DNA of 64,000 nucleotides, from the NCBI RefSeq assembly GCF_002929275.1, contig NZ_PJIK01000001.1, positions 248,001 to 312,000 on the forward strand, in the 5' to 3' direction. The translations under genes and the position numbers were made by a program. Shown here in pieces: positions 1 to 8,750 of the stretch (its first letter is position 1; each line of letters opens with the position of its first letter). The stretch is from Arthrobacter sp. ZGTC131. GTDB taxonomy: Bacteria; Actinomycetota; Actinomycetes; Actinomycetales; Micrococcaceae. Under the pieces are notes generated by a model that saw nothing but the letters and a program-made list of their open reading frames with translations, was not told the origin of the DNA and made no database searches.

Positions 1-2
1 CG

Positions 3-824
3 CGAATGCTTGAGCTGAAAGACGTTGAGTTCACCTACCCCGGCGCGGGCGTCCCCGCCGTGCGGAACATCAACCTCCGGCTGCCAATTGGCTCCTCCGT
101 GGGAGTGGTCGGGCAGTCGGGCGCCGGCAAGTCTACGCTGATCGACATTTTCCTTGGGCTCCTGACCCCTTCTAAAGGCACGATGACCCTCGATGGCGTC
201 CCTCTTGAGGACGTTCTTTCGGACTGGCGCAAGCGGGTGGGCTACGTCCCGCAGGAAGTTGCGATCTTTGACGGCTCGGTGGCCCAGAACGTCGCACTCA
301 CCTGGGGCGGCGACATTGACGAAGACCGGGTCAGGACGGCTCTTCAGCGGGCCCAGCTCCTGGAAACCATCGAAGCCCGCAAGGACGGCATCCACGGACG
401 CGTCGGCGAACGCGGCCTCGCCCTGTCCGGCGGCCAGCGCCAGCGCCTCGGCATCGCCCGCGCCCTGTACACGGACCCCTTGGTGCTCGTCCTCGACGAA
501 GCCACCAGTGCCTTGGACACGTCCACCGAAGCTGCGGTGGCGAAGGCCATCAGCGAACTCCACGGCGAGATCACGGTCATTTCGGTCGCCCACCGGCTCT
601 CGACCATCCGCAACAACGACCAGATCTGCTTCATGAAGGAAGGCACCATCGTGTCGCACGGCACCTTCGACGAAGTCGTCGCGGTCAACCCTGATTTCGC
701 CCAGCAGGCAGCCCTCGCGGGGCTCCACACGCCGGAGCGTTCTGCGCCTCTCGCCTCGGTTTCGGCCGGACCGGCGACGGCGGCCCGGGACACTGACGGA
801 ACTGTTCCGGGCGGCTCCAGCTAG
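3..824 (+). CDS. ABC exporter, nucleotide-binding domain (5' truncated by window edge)
   Basis: This is the ATPase end of an ABC transporter that binds and hydrolyses ATP to drive export. Counting from the first visible Met (base 6), the Walker A GQSGAGKST is at residues 36-44, the signature LSGGQ at 140-144, Walker B with DEATSALD at about 159-171 and the H-loop His at 196. The first visible residues, followed by a FTYPG A-loop, match the junction after the membrane domain of MsbA/PglK-type half-transporters. The frame stays open to the window edge, so the real start probably lies upstream and the ATG at 6 is internal. A Pro/Ala/Gly-rich tail of about 45 residues follows the domain. Its position beside glycosyltransferases suggests a lipid-linked glycan flippase; that substrate is inferred. 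Confidence 0.85.
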   Translation, partial: RMLELKDVEFTYPGAGVPAVRNINLRLPIGSSVGVVGQSGAGKSTLIDIFLGLLTPSKGTMTLDGVPLEDVLSDWRKRVGYVPQEVAIFDGSVAQNVALTWGGDIDEDRVRTALQRAQLLETIEARKDGIHGRVGERGLALSGGQRQRLGIARALYTDPLVLVLDEATSALDTSTEAAVAKAISELHGEITVISVAHRLSTIRNNDQICFMKEGTIVSHGTFDEVVAVNPDFAQQAALAGLHTPERSAPLASVSAGPATAARDTDGTVPGGSS

Positions 825-833
825 GCAGCGCAC

Positions 834-894
834 GCCGGCCGCGGTCGGCTAGGCCGTGCCGGCCGCGATCGGCTAGGCCGTGCCAGCCGCGATC
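834..894. repeat. 24-bp tandem repeat, about 2.5 copies, at a gene end
   Basis: Two near-identical 24-bp units (834-857 and 858-881, one mismatch) are followed by a 13-bp partial third unit. The repeat lies between two convergent genes and contains the TAG stop codon (873-875) of the minus-strand glycosyltransferase. Because 24 is a multiple of 3, copy-number change would add or remove codons at the end of that protein in frame. Confidence 0.8.
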
Positions 895-1877
895 TGTTCG
901 TACAGCGAGTCAAGCCGCTGCACGAAGGCCGCTGCGTCGTACCTGGGAAGCGACCAGGTTGCTCCCCCGAGCCGGGCCGATGTGCCCGCGGGATCTTCCA
1001 GCGCGGCAAGGACCTGCTCGACCACCTCATCCTCGCTGCCCTCCAGGACGGGCGGCGTGGTCCCGTCGTCGGGCCGCGGAAGCCTGCTCCCCAGGGCTGC
1101 CAGCGGCGCGCCCATGCACAATGCTTCGAACTCGCTGGTGGCGAAGTTGTTGGTGGCCTGACCTATCGCCACATGCGCCCGGGCCATGATGCGGTGGAAA
1201 TCCTCCTGCGGCATCCGCTCGAGCAGGGTCACACCGGCTTGGCGGGCCAGTTCGGCGCCGGGTCCCCAGTTCAGGCCGAGTATCTTGGCGCGGTTTCCGA
1301 CGGCGGAACTGAGCTTGCGTGCCAGCCCGAGTTGCTGTTCCACTCCCTTGTCGTCGTCCCACCGCGACACGAAAAGAATGGTCGCCTGGCTTCCGGGGTT
1401 CCACGCCGGGAGCGCCGCAGCATCAACGAGTGCGGGGAGGAACTCTGCGTCCGGGCGGGCCCGGCGGGCGTTCTCGGCGGTGTCGTTGTTTGCGAAGAAG
1501 ACGTGGGCTGCGCCGTCAATGGCCCGCTGGATTTCGCCGTGGAACTGGGGGTCCGCCCACTGCTTGCGGATGTCGGTTCCGTGAAGGGTCAGGGCATACG
1601 GGCGCCGGGGCATGCCCCGCTCCCGGAGGAGCCGCGCACTGGTGGCGTAGTGCACGTGGACGACGTCGGCGGCCCGGAGCTTGACGGCTCTCCGTGCGAC
1701 GTACGGGATGAACCTGGCCTTGGCCATCAGCGGATTCGTGGGCGCCGCTGTCATCGGGCGGACCTGTTCCGGCGGCAGGTAATCCCAGCCGATGCCCGCC
1801 CTCGCTGCGGCGCGGACCATGTTCCGCGCCACGAAGGCGCAGTCATTGAACTGAAGAACCCTGGGTACGGACTTCAC
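873..1877 (-). CDS. GT-B glycosyltransferase (GT4-like)
   Basis: The 334-residue protein looks like a retaining GT-B glycosyltransferase that transfers a sugar from an activated donor to a surface glycan. The N-terminal half opens with a Rossmann-like strand (RVLQFND) and contains LTLHGTD. The C-terminal half has the donor-domain strand ILFVSRWDDDKG and the GT4-type segment FEALCMGAPLAALGS with the conserved Glu. There is no signal peptide or membrane segment, so it should act on the cytoplasmic face. The start is GTG at 1877, with GGAGGGG about 5 bases upstream. It is the last gene of a three-gene minus-strand group (4225 to 873). Donor and acceptor are unknown. The protein is slightly shorter than typical GT4 enzymes. 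Confidence 0.75.
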   Translation of the reverse strand: MKSVPRVLQFNDCAFVARNMVRAAARAGIGWDYLPPEQVRPMTAAPTNPLMAKARFIPYVARRAVKLRAADVVHVHYATSARLLRERGMPRRPYALTLHGTDIRKQWADPQFHGEIQRAIDGAAHVFFANNDTAENARRARPDAEFLPALVDAAALPAWNPGSQATILFVSRWDDDKGVEQQLGLARKLSSAVGNRAKILGLNWGPGAELARQAGVTLLERMPQEDFHRIMARAHVAIGQATNNFATSEFEALCMGAPLAALGSRLPRPDDGTTPPVLEGSEDEVVEQVLAALEDPAGTSARLGGATWSLPRYDAAAFVQRLDSLYEQIAAGTA

Positions 1878-1925
1878 TGTTCCCCTCCGGAATAGCCTGC
1901 AATTGTTCGGAACGTTGCCCTGGCC

Positions 1926-3047
1926 TCAGGCACGGGCGAGAGCCGTCGTATACGCACGGTCGAAGAGCTCGCCAACTGCCTCCGGCGAAAACCGTTTGAG
2001 GACGGGAGCGGCAATGTCTTCGGCGGGCACATCCTGGAATGCGTCCCGGGCGTCAAGGACTGCCTTCCCCAGCGACTCCGGGCTTACCTCGTCAACCAGC
2101 CGGCTATTCGCGGCGTTGGCATAGTCGCTGAAGCCGCCGACACGCGTGGCCACGACAGCACGTCCTGCCGCCAGCGCCTCGGCAGCCGAAGTGAAGAAGT
2201 TTTCCTGGGCAGTCGGCAGAAAGAACAGATCAGCCCGTGACAGGTAGCCGGCAACCTCAGCGGGCCGCACCGAGCCCGCCAACGTGACCTGGTCTTCAAG
2301 CCCGAGCTCGGCGATCAGCGCTTCACACTCGGTGCGCAGCGGGCCTTCACCCACCCAGGTCAGGTGCGCGCTCGTGCCGTGGTCGCGCAGCCATCCAACG
2401 GTCCGGATCGCTTCCAGCGGCCGCTTCCGGCCAATGAGTCCACCGACGGCAGCGAGCCGGAGCGGCGTACTAAACGGAGCGGGAACGACGGCGCCACGCG
2501 CCTTGACCACGCACGGCACCACCGACGCGGCGTGCGGCCGCGCGAATCGCTGCATCTCCCGGGTGAGCTGCCTGGTGACGCCGGTGACAACGTGGGGCAG
2601 GCGCAGGACGGCGCGTATCCCGGACAGCTTCTCCCAGACGGGTGAAACACTCGACGGGTTCACCACGCCGTTCCAGTGCTCGGTGTGCACCCAGGCCGCG
2701 CTCCGGCCCGTCAGCGTGCGCGCCGCCCAGGGGAACATCGTGACAAGGATCGAGGAAAACGCCATGGTGTGGACCACGTCCGCCCAAGCCATTTCCTTGG
2801 CCAGCGTCCGGGATGCAGCCAGGACGCTGGCCAGCCGCTTCGGGTCCGCCGCCACGCGGCGCACCGGAGTGCCTTCCCACAGGCCCGACGCCGGCCGCGG
2901 CAGGGCGAGCGTGGTGCCGAGGCGCACATGGACCACGCGAACGTCATGCCCCTGGCCCCGGATGGCTTCCACATGCTCGGCGTTGAAGGGCGCCTCGGTG
3001 GGGTTTTCTTCATGGGGGTACCACGTTGCGACTACAAGGATCTTCAT
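1926..3047 (-). CDS. GT4 family glycosyltransferase
   Basis: The predicted 373-residue GT-B enzyme has an N-terminal acceptor domain beginning MKILVVATWYP. Its C-terminal donor domain has VGGLIGRKRPLEAI followed by the Ex7E-type segment ENFFTSAAEALAAGRAVV, which binds the nucleotide sugar in GT4 enzymes. The frame is open upstream to 3386, but the ATG at 3047 has AAGGAACCC immediately before it and the protein aligns with the family from there. The longer version would also run into the neighbouring glycosyltransferase gene. It lies 71 bases downstream of the GT2 gene ending at 3119 and is probably co-transcribed. A role in building the surface polysaccharide is inferred from context; the sugar is not known. 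Confidence 0.85.
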   Translation of the reverse strand: MKILVVATWYPHEENPTEAPFNAEHVEAIRGQGHDVRVVHVRLGTTLALPRPASGLWEGTPVRRVAADPKRLASVLAASRTLAKEMAWADVVHTMAFSSILVTMFPWAARTLTGRSAAWVHTEHWNGVVNPSSVSPVWEKLSGIRAVLRLPHVVTGVTRQLTREMQRFARPHAASVVPCVVKARGAVVPAPFSTPLRLAAVGGLIGRKRPLEAIRTVGWLRDHGTSAHLTWVGEGPLRTECEALIAELGLEDQVTLAGSVRPAEVAGYLSRADLFFLPTAQENFFTSAAEALAAGRAVVATRVGGFSDYANAANSRLVDEVSPESLGKAVLDARDAFQDVPAEDIAAPVLKRFSPEAVGELFDRAYTTALARA

Positions 3048-3118
3048 GGGTTCCTTCGACGGATCGGAGACTTCACGGAGCACGCTGGCGCCGGGCGGCC
3101 GTATTTCTTCCCGGGGCG

Positions 3119-4225
3119 CTAGACCAGGGCCGAGGCACTCATGAACCTCAGCGGCGCCTCGGGATGCAGGGCGTGGGAAACACTGCGCGGCACCCAGGTC
3201 TGTGGGCTGATAAACCGCCGCCGGGCCAAAGCCAGCCTCTTCATCACCGCAGCGTCCGCTTCTTGGCGAGCAACGGCGTCGAGCAGTCTTCGGTCCGCCA
3301 GCGAAAGCGGACGGGCAGCGTGCGGTGCGCGGAACAGCAGTTTCCGCAGCTCCTGCGCCATTTGGGCGGCATCCGCGGAGTTCCATGTTCCCGCGTCAGC
3401 CCGAAGCAGGACATGCCCGAAAACATGGACCCGGATGATCTTCGTGACGATCGCCTGCCTGGCGGCCTGCGGCAGTTCCGCGAACCACTCGGAGGTGACC
3501 ATATCCGTGGCGAAGGCCATATCCTCGCGGACCGGTCGCGCAGTATGGGTCACGCGGACGGCAGCATCGGCGTGCACCAGGTACCGCGGCAGGCCACGGC
3601 CGTAGCTGATCTTCGCGCCGGAAAACCACAGCCGCGCAGAAAAGGACTGGTCTTCGCCGGTGGCATAGCGAGTCGGGAAGGAGAGCCCGAGTTGCCGCAC
3701 GAGCGAGAGTCGCAGCAGACCCAGCGGCGCCGTCCGGTAGGTCAAACGGTCGGCAACCGGATCGAGCCGGCTGCGGCGGGTGCGCCGGACCACCGGAGTG
3801 CGGATCGGGCCGCCGCCTGCGTGTCCCATGGGCGCTATCAGCACGTCGGCCTGGTCGCGCTCCGCAGCGTCCACCCACTGCCGGAGCGCCCCGGGCTCAA
3901 CGGAATCATCGCTGCCCATGATGGCCACCCATGTGCCTGTGGACTGGGCAATGCCGTGGTTGAAAGGGCCGGCCGGGCTCTTGATGCCGTCCGCGTAGTG
4001 GAGAAAACGGACCAGGCCGCGGTGTTCGGTAGCCACCCGCTCGCGGATGGGATCGACGTCGGTGTTATGGCAAACCACGTTGATCCGCAGGCGCCCCTTC
4101 TCCCCGGGAGCTGTGGGCAATCCGCCGTCTATCAGCGACGCCACCGCCCGCTCCACCGGCCTGTCCGGGGTGTGCACGGCGATCACCAGGTCGAGCAGCA
4201 CAGGGTCCTGTATTTCGTTGTCCAC
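3119..4225 (-). CDS. GT2 family glycosyltransferase, paralogue A
   Basis: This is an inverting GT-A glycosyltransferase of 368 residues. The N-terminal domain begins LDLVIAVHTPDRPVERAVAS and carries SPAGPFNHGI and the Asp-containing MGSDDSVEPG metal/nucleotide motif. A helical C-terminal extension of about 150 residues follows DRLTYRTAPLGLLR. The same layout is found in two other genes of this window (4278-5405 and 13793-14881), so the three are paralogues. Here the usual LDSDD is MGSDD, which keeps both acidic residues. The start codon is GTG at 4225 with no clear ribosome-binding site. It heads the minus-strand group with two GT4 genes and is divergent from paralogue B, 52 bases away. The donor sugar is unknown. 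Confidence 0.85.
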   Translation of the reverse strand: MDNEIQDPVLLDLVIAVHTPDRPVERAVASLIDGGLPTAPGEKGRLRINVVCHNTDVDPIRERVATEHRGLVRFLHYADGIKSPAGPFNHGIAQSTGTWVAIMGSDDSVEPGALRQWVDAAERDQADVLIAPMGHAGGGPIRTPVVRRTRRSRLDPVADRLTYRTAPLGLLRLSLVRQLGLSFPTRYATGEDQSFSARLWFSGAKISYGRGLPRYLVHADAAVRVTHTARPVREDMAFATDMVTSEWFAELPQAARQAIVTKIIRVHVFGHVLLRADAGTWNSADAAQMAQELRKLLFRAPHAARPLSLADRRLLDAVARQEADAAVMKRLALARRRFISPQTWVPRSVSHALHPEAPLRFMSASALV

Positions 4226-4277
4226 CCAGTAAGGTTATCGCGGGACCCATGAAACCCTGCCGAGGAGCACCCACCCA

Positions 4278-5405
4278 ATGAGCCAGAGCATCGAAGTCGT
4301 CATTCCAGTGCATAACCTGGAGCGGCCATTCATGCGCGCGGTCAGGTCTGTCCTCGACCAGTCGCCTGAGCTGGCAGATCTTGGCGTGAGCCTTGGCGCC
4401 ACCGTTGTGCTGCACAACCTCGGCGGTGCCGGTGACCCGCTGCGGCCCGGTCCCGAATCGGACGGCGTCACCTGGCTCAGATGCGACGACGGCATCGGGT
4501 CTCCGGCTGGCCCCCGCAACCTTGCCCTGGAACAAAGCACGGCAACATATCTCAGCTTCCTTGACTCCGACGACTATCTGGAGCCCGGATCACTGGCGGC
4601 CTGGTGGAAGGCTGCGCAGCCCACCAGCGCTTCGGCAGTCATCGCGCCGTTGCGCACCCCCGAGGGTGCCATCCTTCCCGCTCCCCGCATCCGGCCGTCC
4701 AAGCCGCAAGTCTTGGATCCGCTAAAGGACGGCCTTGCGTACCGGAGTGTTCCCTACGGCTTGCTTCGCCGCTCCGCCCTCTCCACGATCGGATTCCGGT
4801 ACACGGAAGGCCTGCGCACCGGCGAAGACATCGAGCCGACGCTCAGGCTCTGGTTCCGCTCGGGCGCTGTCTGCTATCCCTACGGCGCCGCCGCGTATCA
4901 CCAGACGGATGATTCCGGAGCAGACCGCGTGACCAGCTCCATCAACCCGTTGGCGGAGGAGTTCCGCTGGGTTGAACGGTTACTCTCCTCCGGCTGGCTC
5001 CAGGAGGCAACGCTGGCCGAACGCCGAACCGTGGCACTGAAGATCCTGCGGGTTCATGGCATCGGGGCCCTGGTCCGGAGGGGCGCTGGCGCGGCGGAGA
5101 ACGGGAAGGCACTGTGGGACGGCGCTGAACGCAGGTATTGGGAGGAACTCTCCGGCCGGCTCTTCGCCTTCGCCGGCGGGGCGCTGCCCGCACTAAGCCG
5201 CCGGGATGCCGAACTGACCCGCGCCGCGGCAACGGCGAAGGATGAACCGGCGCTGCACGCCGCCGTCGAGCGCCACAGGGCTTCCGGACGATTTGGGGAC
5301 CTTCTTACCGTCAACCCCTCGGCCGTCCTGTCGCGCGACTCAGTGCTGAGGCACTACGTGGCGGAACGGCTCCGCGCGAAAGCGGGAGTGTTCACGGTTT
5401 CCTGA
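4278..5405 (+). CDS. GT2 family glycosyltransferase, paralogue B
   Basis: This inverting GT-A enzyme of 375 residues starts with IEVVIPVHNLERPFMRAV. It has GSPAGPRNLALEQS, which places the donor-binding loop, then the metal-binding FLDSDDYLEPG and RTGEDIEPTLRLWF, likely the region of the catalytic base. The C-terminal part is helical and ends with RDSVLRHYVAERL, a segment shared with paralogue C at 13793-14881. The ATG start has GAGGAG about ten bases upstream. It is followed after 110 bases by the 2-epimerase gene on the same strand. No membrane segment is evident. It probably adds one residue of the repeat unit of the surface polymer; which sugar is unknown. Confidence 0.87.
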   Translation: MSQSIEVVIPVHNLERPFMRAVRSVLDQSPELADLGVSLGATVVLHNLGGAGDPLRPGPESDGVTWLRCDDGIGSPAGPRNLALEQSTATYLSFLDSDDYLEPGSLAAWWKAAQPTSASAVIAPLRTPEGAILPAPRIRPSKPQVLDPLKDGLAYRSVPYGLLRRSALSTIGFRYTEGLRTGEDIEPTLRLWFRSGAVCYPYGAAAYHQTDDSGADRVTSSINPLAEEFRWVERLLSSGWLQEATLAERRTVALKILRVHGIGALVRRGAGAAENGKALWDGAERRYWEELSGRLFAFAGGALPALSRRDAELTRAAATAKDEPALHAAVERHRASGRFGDLLTVNPSAVLSRDSVLRHYVAERLRAKAGVFTVS

Positions 5406-5502
5406 TCGGAGTCCTCCGCCGTTCGCGCCGTCAGGCCGGCGCTCCGGGCCCGCACGCAGCCCCAGAGGTCCCGTCCGGGCGGAAATATGGGCTGCCTGCC
5501 TC

Positions 5503-5508
5503 TAAACT
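5503..5508 (+). promoter_or_regulatory. candidate -10 element of a leaderless promoter
   Basis: TAAACT lies seven bases before the ATG at 5516, and no Shine-Dalgarno sequence is visible there. This spacing is what leaderless actinobacterial transcripts show, with the transcript starting at or next to the ATG. No convincing -35 hexamer was found. Confidence 0.4.
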
Positions 5509-5515
5509 TGAACCC

Positions 5516-6580
5516 ATGCGTATTCTCAGCGTCGTTGGCGCACGTCCCCAGTTTGTAAAACTTGCGCCCATCGCGGCGGCCATGGAGGGCCAGGCCGAGC
5601 ACCTGATCGCCCACACCGGCCAGCACTATGACGAACTCATGAGTGATGTGTTCTTCCGGGATCTGGGCATCCCCGCACCCGACTTCAACCTCGGAGTCGG
5701 CTCCGGCAAGCACGGCGCACAAACGGGTGCCATGCTGCACGGACTTGAGGGAATCCTGGAAGAGTCCGCTCCGGACTGCGTCCTCGTTTACGGCGACACG
5801 AATTCCACCCTGGCCGCTGCCATCGCGGCCATCAAGATGCACATCCCGGTCGCACACCTGGAAGCCGGACTCCGTTCCTTCAACCGCCGCATGCCGGAAG
5901 AGCACAACCGCGTCCTGACCGACCACAGCGCCGACCTCCTGCTGGCCCCCACCGAGGTGGCCGTCAAGCATCTGGCCACCGAGGGACTCGCCGAACGCAC
6001 CGTTCTTGTGGGCGACGTCATGACGGACGTGCTGTTCAAAGTCCGCGACATGCTCGACGCCAGCCACCAGCCGCTCCCGGTAGATGCGGCGCCGGGCGAG
6101 TACTACGTCTGCACCATTCACCGCCCCGACAACACCGACTCCCCCGAGCGACTGGCCGCCATCATTGGATCCCTGGCCAGCCTGGAGAAGCCGGTGTTCC
6201 TGCTGGCTCACCCGCGGCTCGTGAGCCTGGCGGCCAAGCACGGCCTCGATCTCGAGCAGGGATCGGTCCGGGTCGCGGCTCCCTTGGCCTACCCGCAACT
6301 GGTGCACGCCGTGCGGAACAGCGCGGGCGTCATCACAGACTCCGGCGGACTCCAGAAGGAAGCTTTCCTGCTCCGCACGCCCTGCACCACCATCCGCCCG
6401 GAAACCGAATGGGTGGAGACCGTCGAACTGGGCTGGAACGTGCTCGTCAGCAAGGACCTGAGCATCCTCGCCGACACGGTAAGGCGTCCTGCTCCGGCCG
6501 CGACGGAGGCAACCCCTTACGGTGACGGCCACGCGGCTGAGCGCACGGTGGCTGCCCTGCTTCAGGCTTTCGGGAAGTAA
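5516..6580 (+). CDS. UDP-N-acetyl-sugar 2-epimerase, WbpI/WecB family
   Basis: The 354-residue protein belongs to the non-hydrolysing UDP-GlcNAc 2-epimerase family, which inverts C2 of a UDP-sugar. It has GARPQFVK at residues 8-15, HTGQHYDE at 33-40, a conserved HLEAGLRS, then HRPDN and a C-terminal TDSGGLQKEAF UDP-binding segment. WecB enzymes usually read RPEAIK at the first motif. RPQF(I/V)K, the SDVFF..LGIP segment and the short length resemble WbpI-type enzymes, which epimerise UDP-2,3-diacetamido-glucuronate to the manno form. The other genes of that pathway are at 16073-20108, which supports WbpI; a plain UDP-GlcNAc/ManNAc epimerase remains possible. The gene is followed by a strong terminator. 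Confidence 0.85.
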   Translation: MRILSVVGARPQFVKLAPIAAAMEGQAEHLIAHTGQHYDELMSDVFFRDLGIPAPDFNLGVGSGKHGAQTGAMLHGLEGILEESAPDCVLVYGDTNSTLAAAIAAIKMHIPVAHLEAGLRSFNRRMPEEHNRVLTDHSADLLLAPTEVAVKHLATEGLAERTVLVGDVMTDVLFKVRDMLDASHQPLPVDAAPGEYYVCTIHRPDNTDSPERLAAIIGSLASLEKPVFLLAHPRLVSLAAKHGLDLEQGSVRVAAPLAYPQLVHAVRNSAGVITDSGGLQKEAFLLRTPCTTIRPETEWVETVELGWNVLVSKDLSILADTVRRPAPAATEATPYGDGHAAERTVAALLQAFGK

Positions 6581-6615
6581 GCCTTCCCGGGCTTGGCCAC
6601 TGGCCAGGCCCGGGA

Positions 6616-6664
6616 AAAAGACCTCCGGCTCCGCAGCTTTCAGCTACCGGACCGGAGGTCTTTT
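6616..6664. terminator. bidirectional Rho-independent terminator
   Basis: The arms AAAAGACCTCCGG (6616-6628) and CCGGAGGTCTTTT (6652-6664) are perfect inverted repeats around a loop of about 23 bases. Each is bordered by A or T tracts. It sits between the convergent epimerase gene and the DUF6541 gene and can serve both strands. Confidence 0.85.
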
Positions 6665-6679
6665 ACTTTTGTCTTGGAC

Positions 6680-8671
6680 CTAGCTGCAGGCCACTACCTT
6701 GAACAGTTTGGCGTCTCCCTGCTGGTCCACGAGTTCAACGGCGTTGGATGACGTCAGGTTCTGCAGGCCCGGGAAAGTCTTGCTCTCGGGATGGTTCAAC
6801 AGGTACTGGGTGCCGAAATCCAGCGCGTAGGAGACCTTCGTCTCCCGCACGGCATCGCACACCGCAGCCGAGGTCCCTGCCTCTGCGAGGGACTCCGCCA
6901 CGACACGCATGCTCTTGGTTTCCGGCTGGCTCATGTGGAACTCCAGCACCTTTCGGTCTGCGAAGGCATACGCGAGGGCTCCGCCGTTCCAGGGGTTCAC
7001 GGCGATGACCGCGTCCTCCGGAACCTGGGCGTCGATTCGGTCCAGGAGCGCGTACTCGTCAGAGGACAGGATGGAGTCCTTGGTATCGCGCTCGTAAAAC
7101 ACCTGGCCGGACGCGACGTAATCCCGGACCGGGCCGGTCTGCGTTGCCCAGGTCAGCACGACGCCGGCAATCACGGTTCCCGCCAGCCCCGCAACGGCCG
7201 TCGTGCGCGCTCCGGCTGCGGTGCTTCGAGGCAGCTTTGACACGATTCCCCCGAAGGCAGACTTGGCGACGTCCGCAACGGCCAGCATGCCAACAGCGGC
7301 GAGAACCACGGCGAATATCGGCACGTAAGCGGCTAGCCGGTTCGTGTCTTGGTACCACGTGCCCGTGAAGAATGCCCTGGCCCATCCGGCCTTGAATCCG
7401 GCGTCCACCACGTAGAGGAACCCCGCCACGAGATAGCAGCCCAACAGCCAGACTTGGGTGCGCTGCCGGATGATGCGAACAATGCCGATCACCGCCAGCA
7501 AGGAGATCGCCACTGCCACGTCAGTCTTCAGCGGCGCATTCGCCAGGACTTCGCCAATTGATCCTGCAACTGTCTGATGTGGAGTCCACCCGCTGTAGGC
7601 TGCCGGCCGGAGCTTCTCCCAGGCGACGTACGCAACAACCAGACCAGCGACTGTCACGCCTGCCGCTATACCGAACCGTGCAATGGAGGCTTTGCTCCGG
7701 ATCAGCCCGCGAACGTGCAGGACCAGCTTCCAGACGAGGATCGGCGCGCTGAAGGCCAGCAGCGCGTTGACCGCGCTCATGTGGGACAGCGCGAGTCCCG
7801 GCATGCCCAGGACCAGGGCCGGCCAAGCCCGGACGGTCGGCTCCTGAAGCGTCGGGGCCAGCCTGCACACGAGAATAACGGCTGCGATTCCGGCCGGAAG
7901 GGCGCTAACTGAGAGGAGGTTGGGAAACAGGGGCCCCCACACCAGCAGGAGGTACGGGAAGGCCATCAGGCCCGCCGAAGCAATTCCGGCCGCCAGAAGC
8001 CCGATGGGCCTGGGGCCGGCGACGACCCGCATCAGGAAAACGACGGAGATCGGCCAGATGACCGCAGAGGCCACCAGGTTCACCACGTTGACGGAGACCG
8101 GCACGGCCGCACCCGTCATCTGCGTCACAAGCGCCGCCAGCGAATGCCACTCCGCCGGGTATACCGAGGAAAGTCCTCCGGTTCCCCCGGCCATGCTGCC
8201 GAGATTGAGGGAAGACGCGTTTCCGGTGTCCAGGACGAAGCGGACGGCGTTCAGGTGGAAGACGTTGTCGTACCGCTGGGAAATGTTGTCCGGAGCACCG
8301 ACCAACTGGATAACGCGACGGGCCGTCAGGAAACCGCCGACGGCGATGGCAGCGGCAGTCGCGCCCAGGACGGTCCAGCTGTCGCGGGGTTCGGCCGCAG
8401 GAACCTGCCTGCGCACCCACGCCGTCCGCGAGGCGGCGTAGGCCGCGGCGGACACCAGCACGGTGGCCGCCACGATTACCCAGACGTTCCAGTTGATTCC
8501 CGCCAACGGGGCAATGACGGCGGCCACGCCGGCGATGGAAAGCGAGAAGAGCGGTGCGAACCCGAGCAGGCTTGAGCGCCGGAAGCCAAGAAACCAGGCC
8601 ACCGCAGCACCCGGAAGCAGCACCACAGCCACCGCAACGAGCAGAGCCGGCAGTGTGGACAGCCAGGACAC
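6680..8671 (-). CDS. polytopic membrane protein, DUF6541 family
   Basis: The 663-residue integral membrane protein has about a dozen hydrophobic segments through residues 1-520. They begin with LPALLVAVAVVLLPGAAVAW, and a soluble C-terminal domain of about 130 residues follows, probably outside the cell. The layout, with long extracytoplasmic loops between membrane helices and a C-terminal domain, recalls GT-C glycosyltransferases. The family is annotated only as DUF6541 and no reaction is established. The start is GTG at 8671, preceded by GGAGGAAAT, an excellent ribosome-binding site. It is the last gene of the glf-glfT2-wzm-wzt operon, 79 bases after wzt. A role in modifying or polymerising the exported glycan outside the membrane is inferred. 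Confidence 0.7.
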   Translation of the reverse strand: MSWLSTLPALLVAVAVVLLPGAAVAWFLGFRRSSLLGFAPLFSLSIAGVAAVIAPLAGINWNVWVIVAATVLVSAAAYAASRTAWVRRQVPAAEPRDSWTVLGATAAAIAVGGFLTARRVIQLVGAPDNISQRYDNVFHLNAVRFVLDTGNASSLNLGSMAGGTGGLSSVYPAEWHSLAALVTQMTGAAVPVSVNVVNLVASAVIWPISVVFLMRVVAGPRPIGLLAAGIASAGLMAFPYLLLVWGPLFPNLLSVSALPAGIAAVILVCRLAPTLQEPTVRAWPALVLGMPGLALSHMSAVNALLAFSAPILVWKLVLHVRGLIRSKASIARFGIAAGVTVAGLVVAYVAWEKLRPAAYSGWTPHQTVAGSIGEVLANAPLKTDVAVAISLLAVIGIVRIIRQRTQVWLLGCYLVAGFLYVVDAGFKAGWARAFFTGTWYQDTNRLAAYVPIFAVVLAAVGMLAVADVAKSAFGGIVSKLPRSTAAGARTTAVAGLAGTVIAGVVLTWATQTGPVRDYVASGQVFYERDTKDSILSSDEYALLDRIDAQVPEDAVIAVNPWNGGALAYAFADRKVLEFHMSQPETKSMRVVAESLAEAGTSAAVCDAVRETKVSYALDFGTQYLLNHPESKTFPGLQNLTSSNAVELVDQQGDAKLFKVVACS

Positions 8672-8750
8672 ATTTCCTCCAAGAGAGTTGGCAGGGCCGC
8701 CCCGGTTATCGCCGGCGCCCTAGGGGGTGGTTCTCGGGTAGAGCAGTTGC

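Noticed and set aside
1926-3386. Longer 486-residue version of the GT4 gene
   Set aside because: The extra 113 N-terminal residues are not conserved, overlap the neighbouring GT2 gene, and the ATG at 3047 has a good ribosome-binding site.
5354-6532. Open frame opposite the 2-epimerase gene
   Set aside because: It is antisense to a well-conserved enzyme and contains no recognisable feature.
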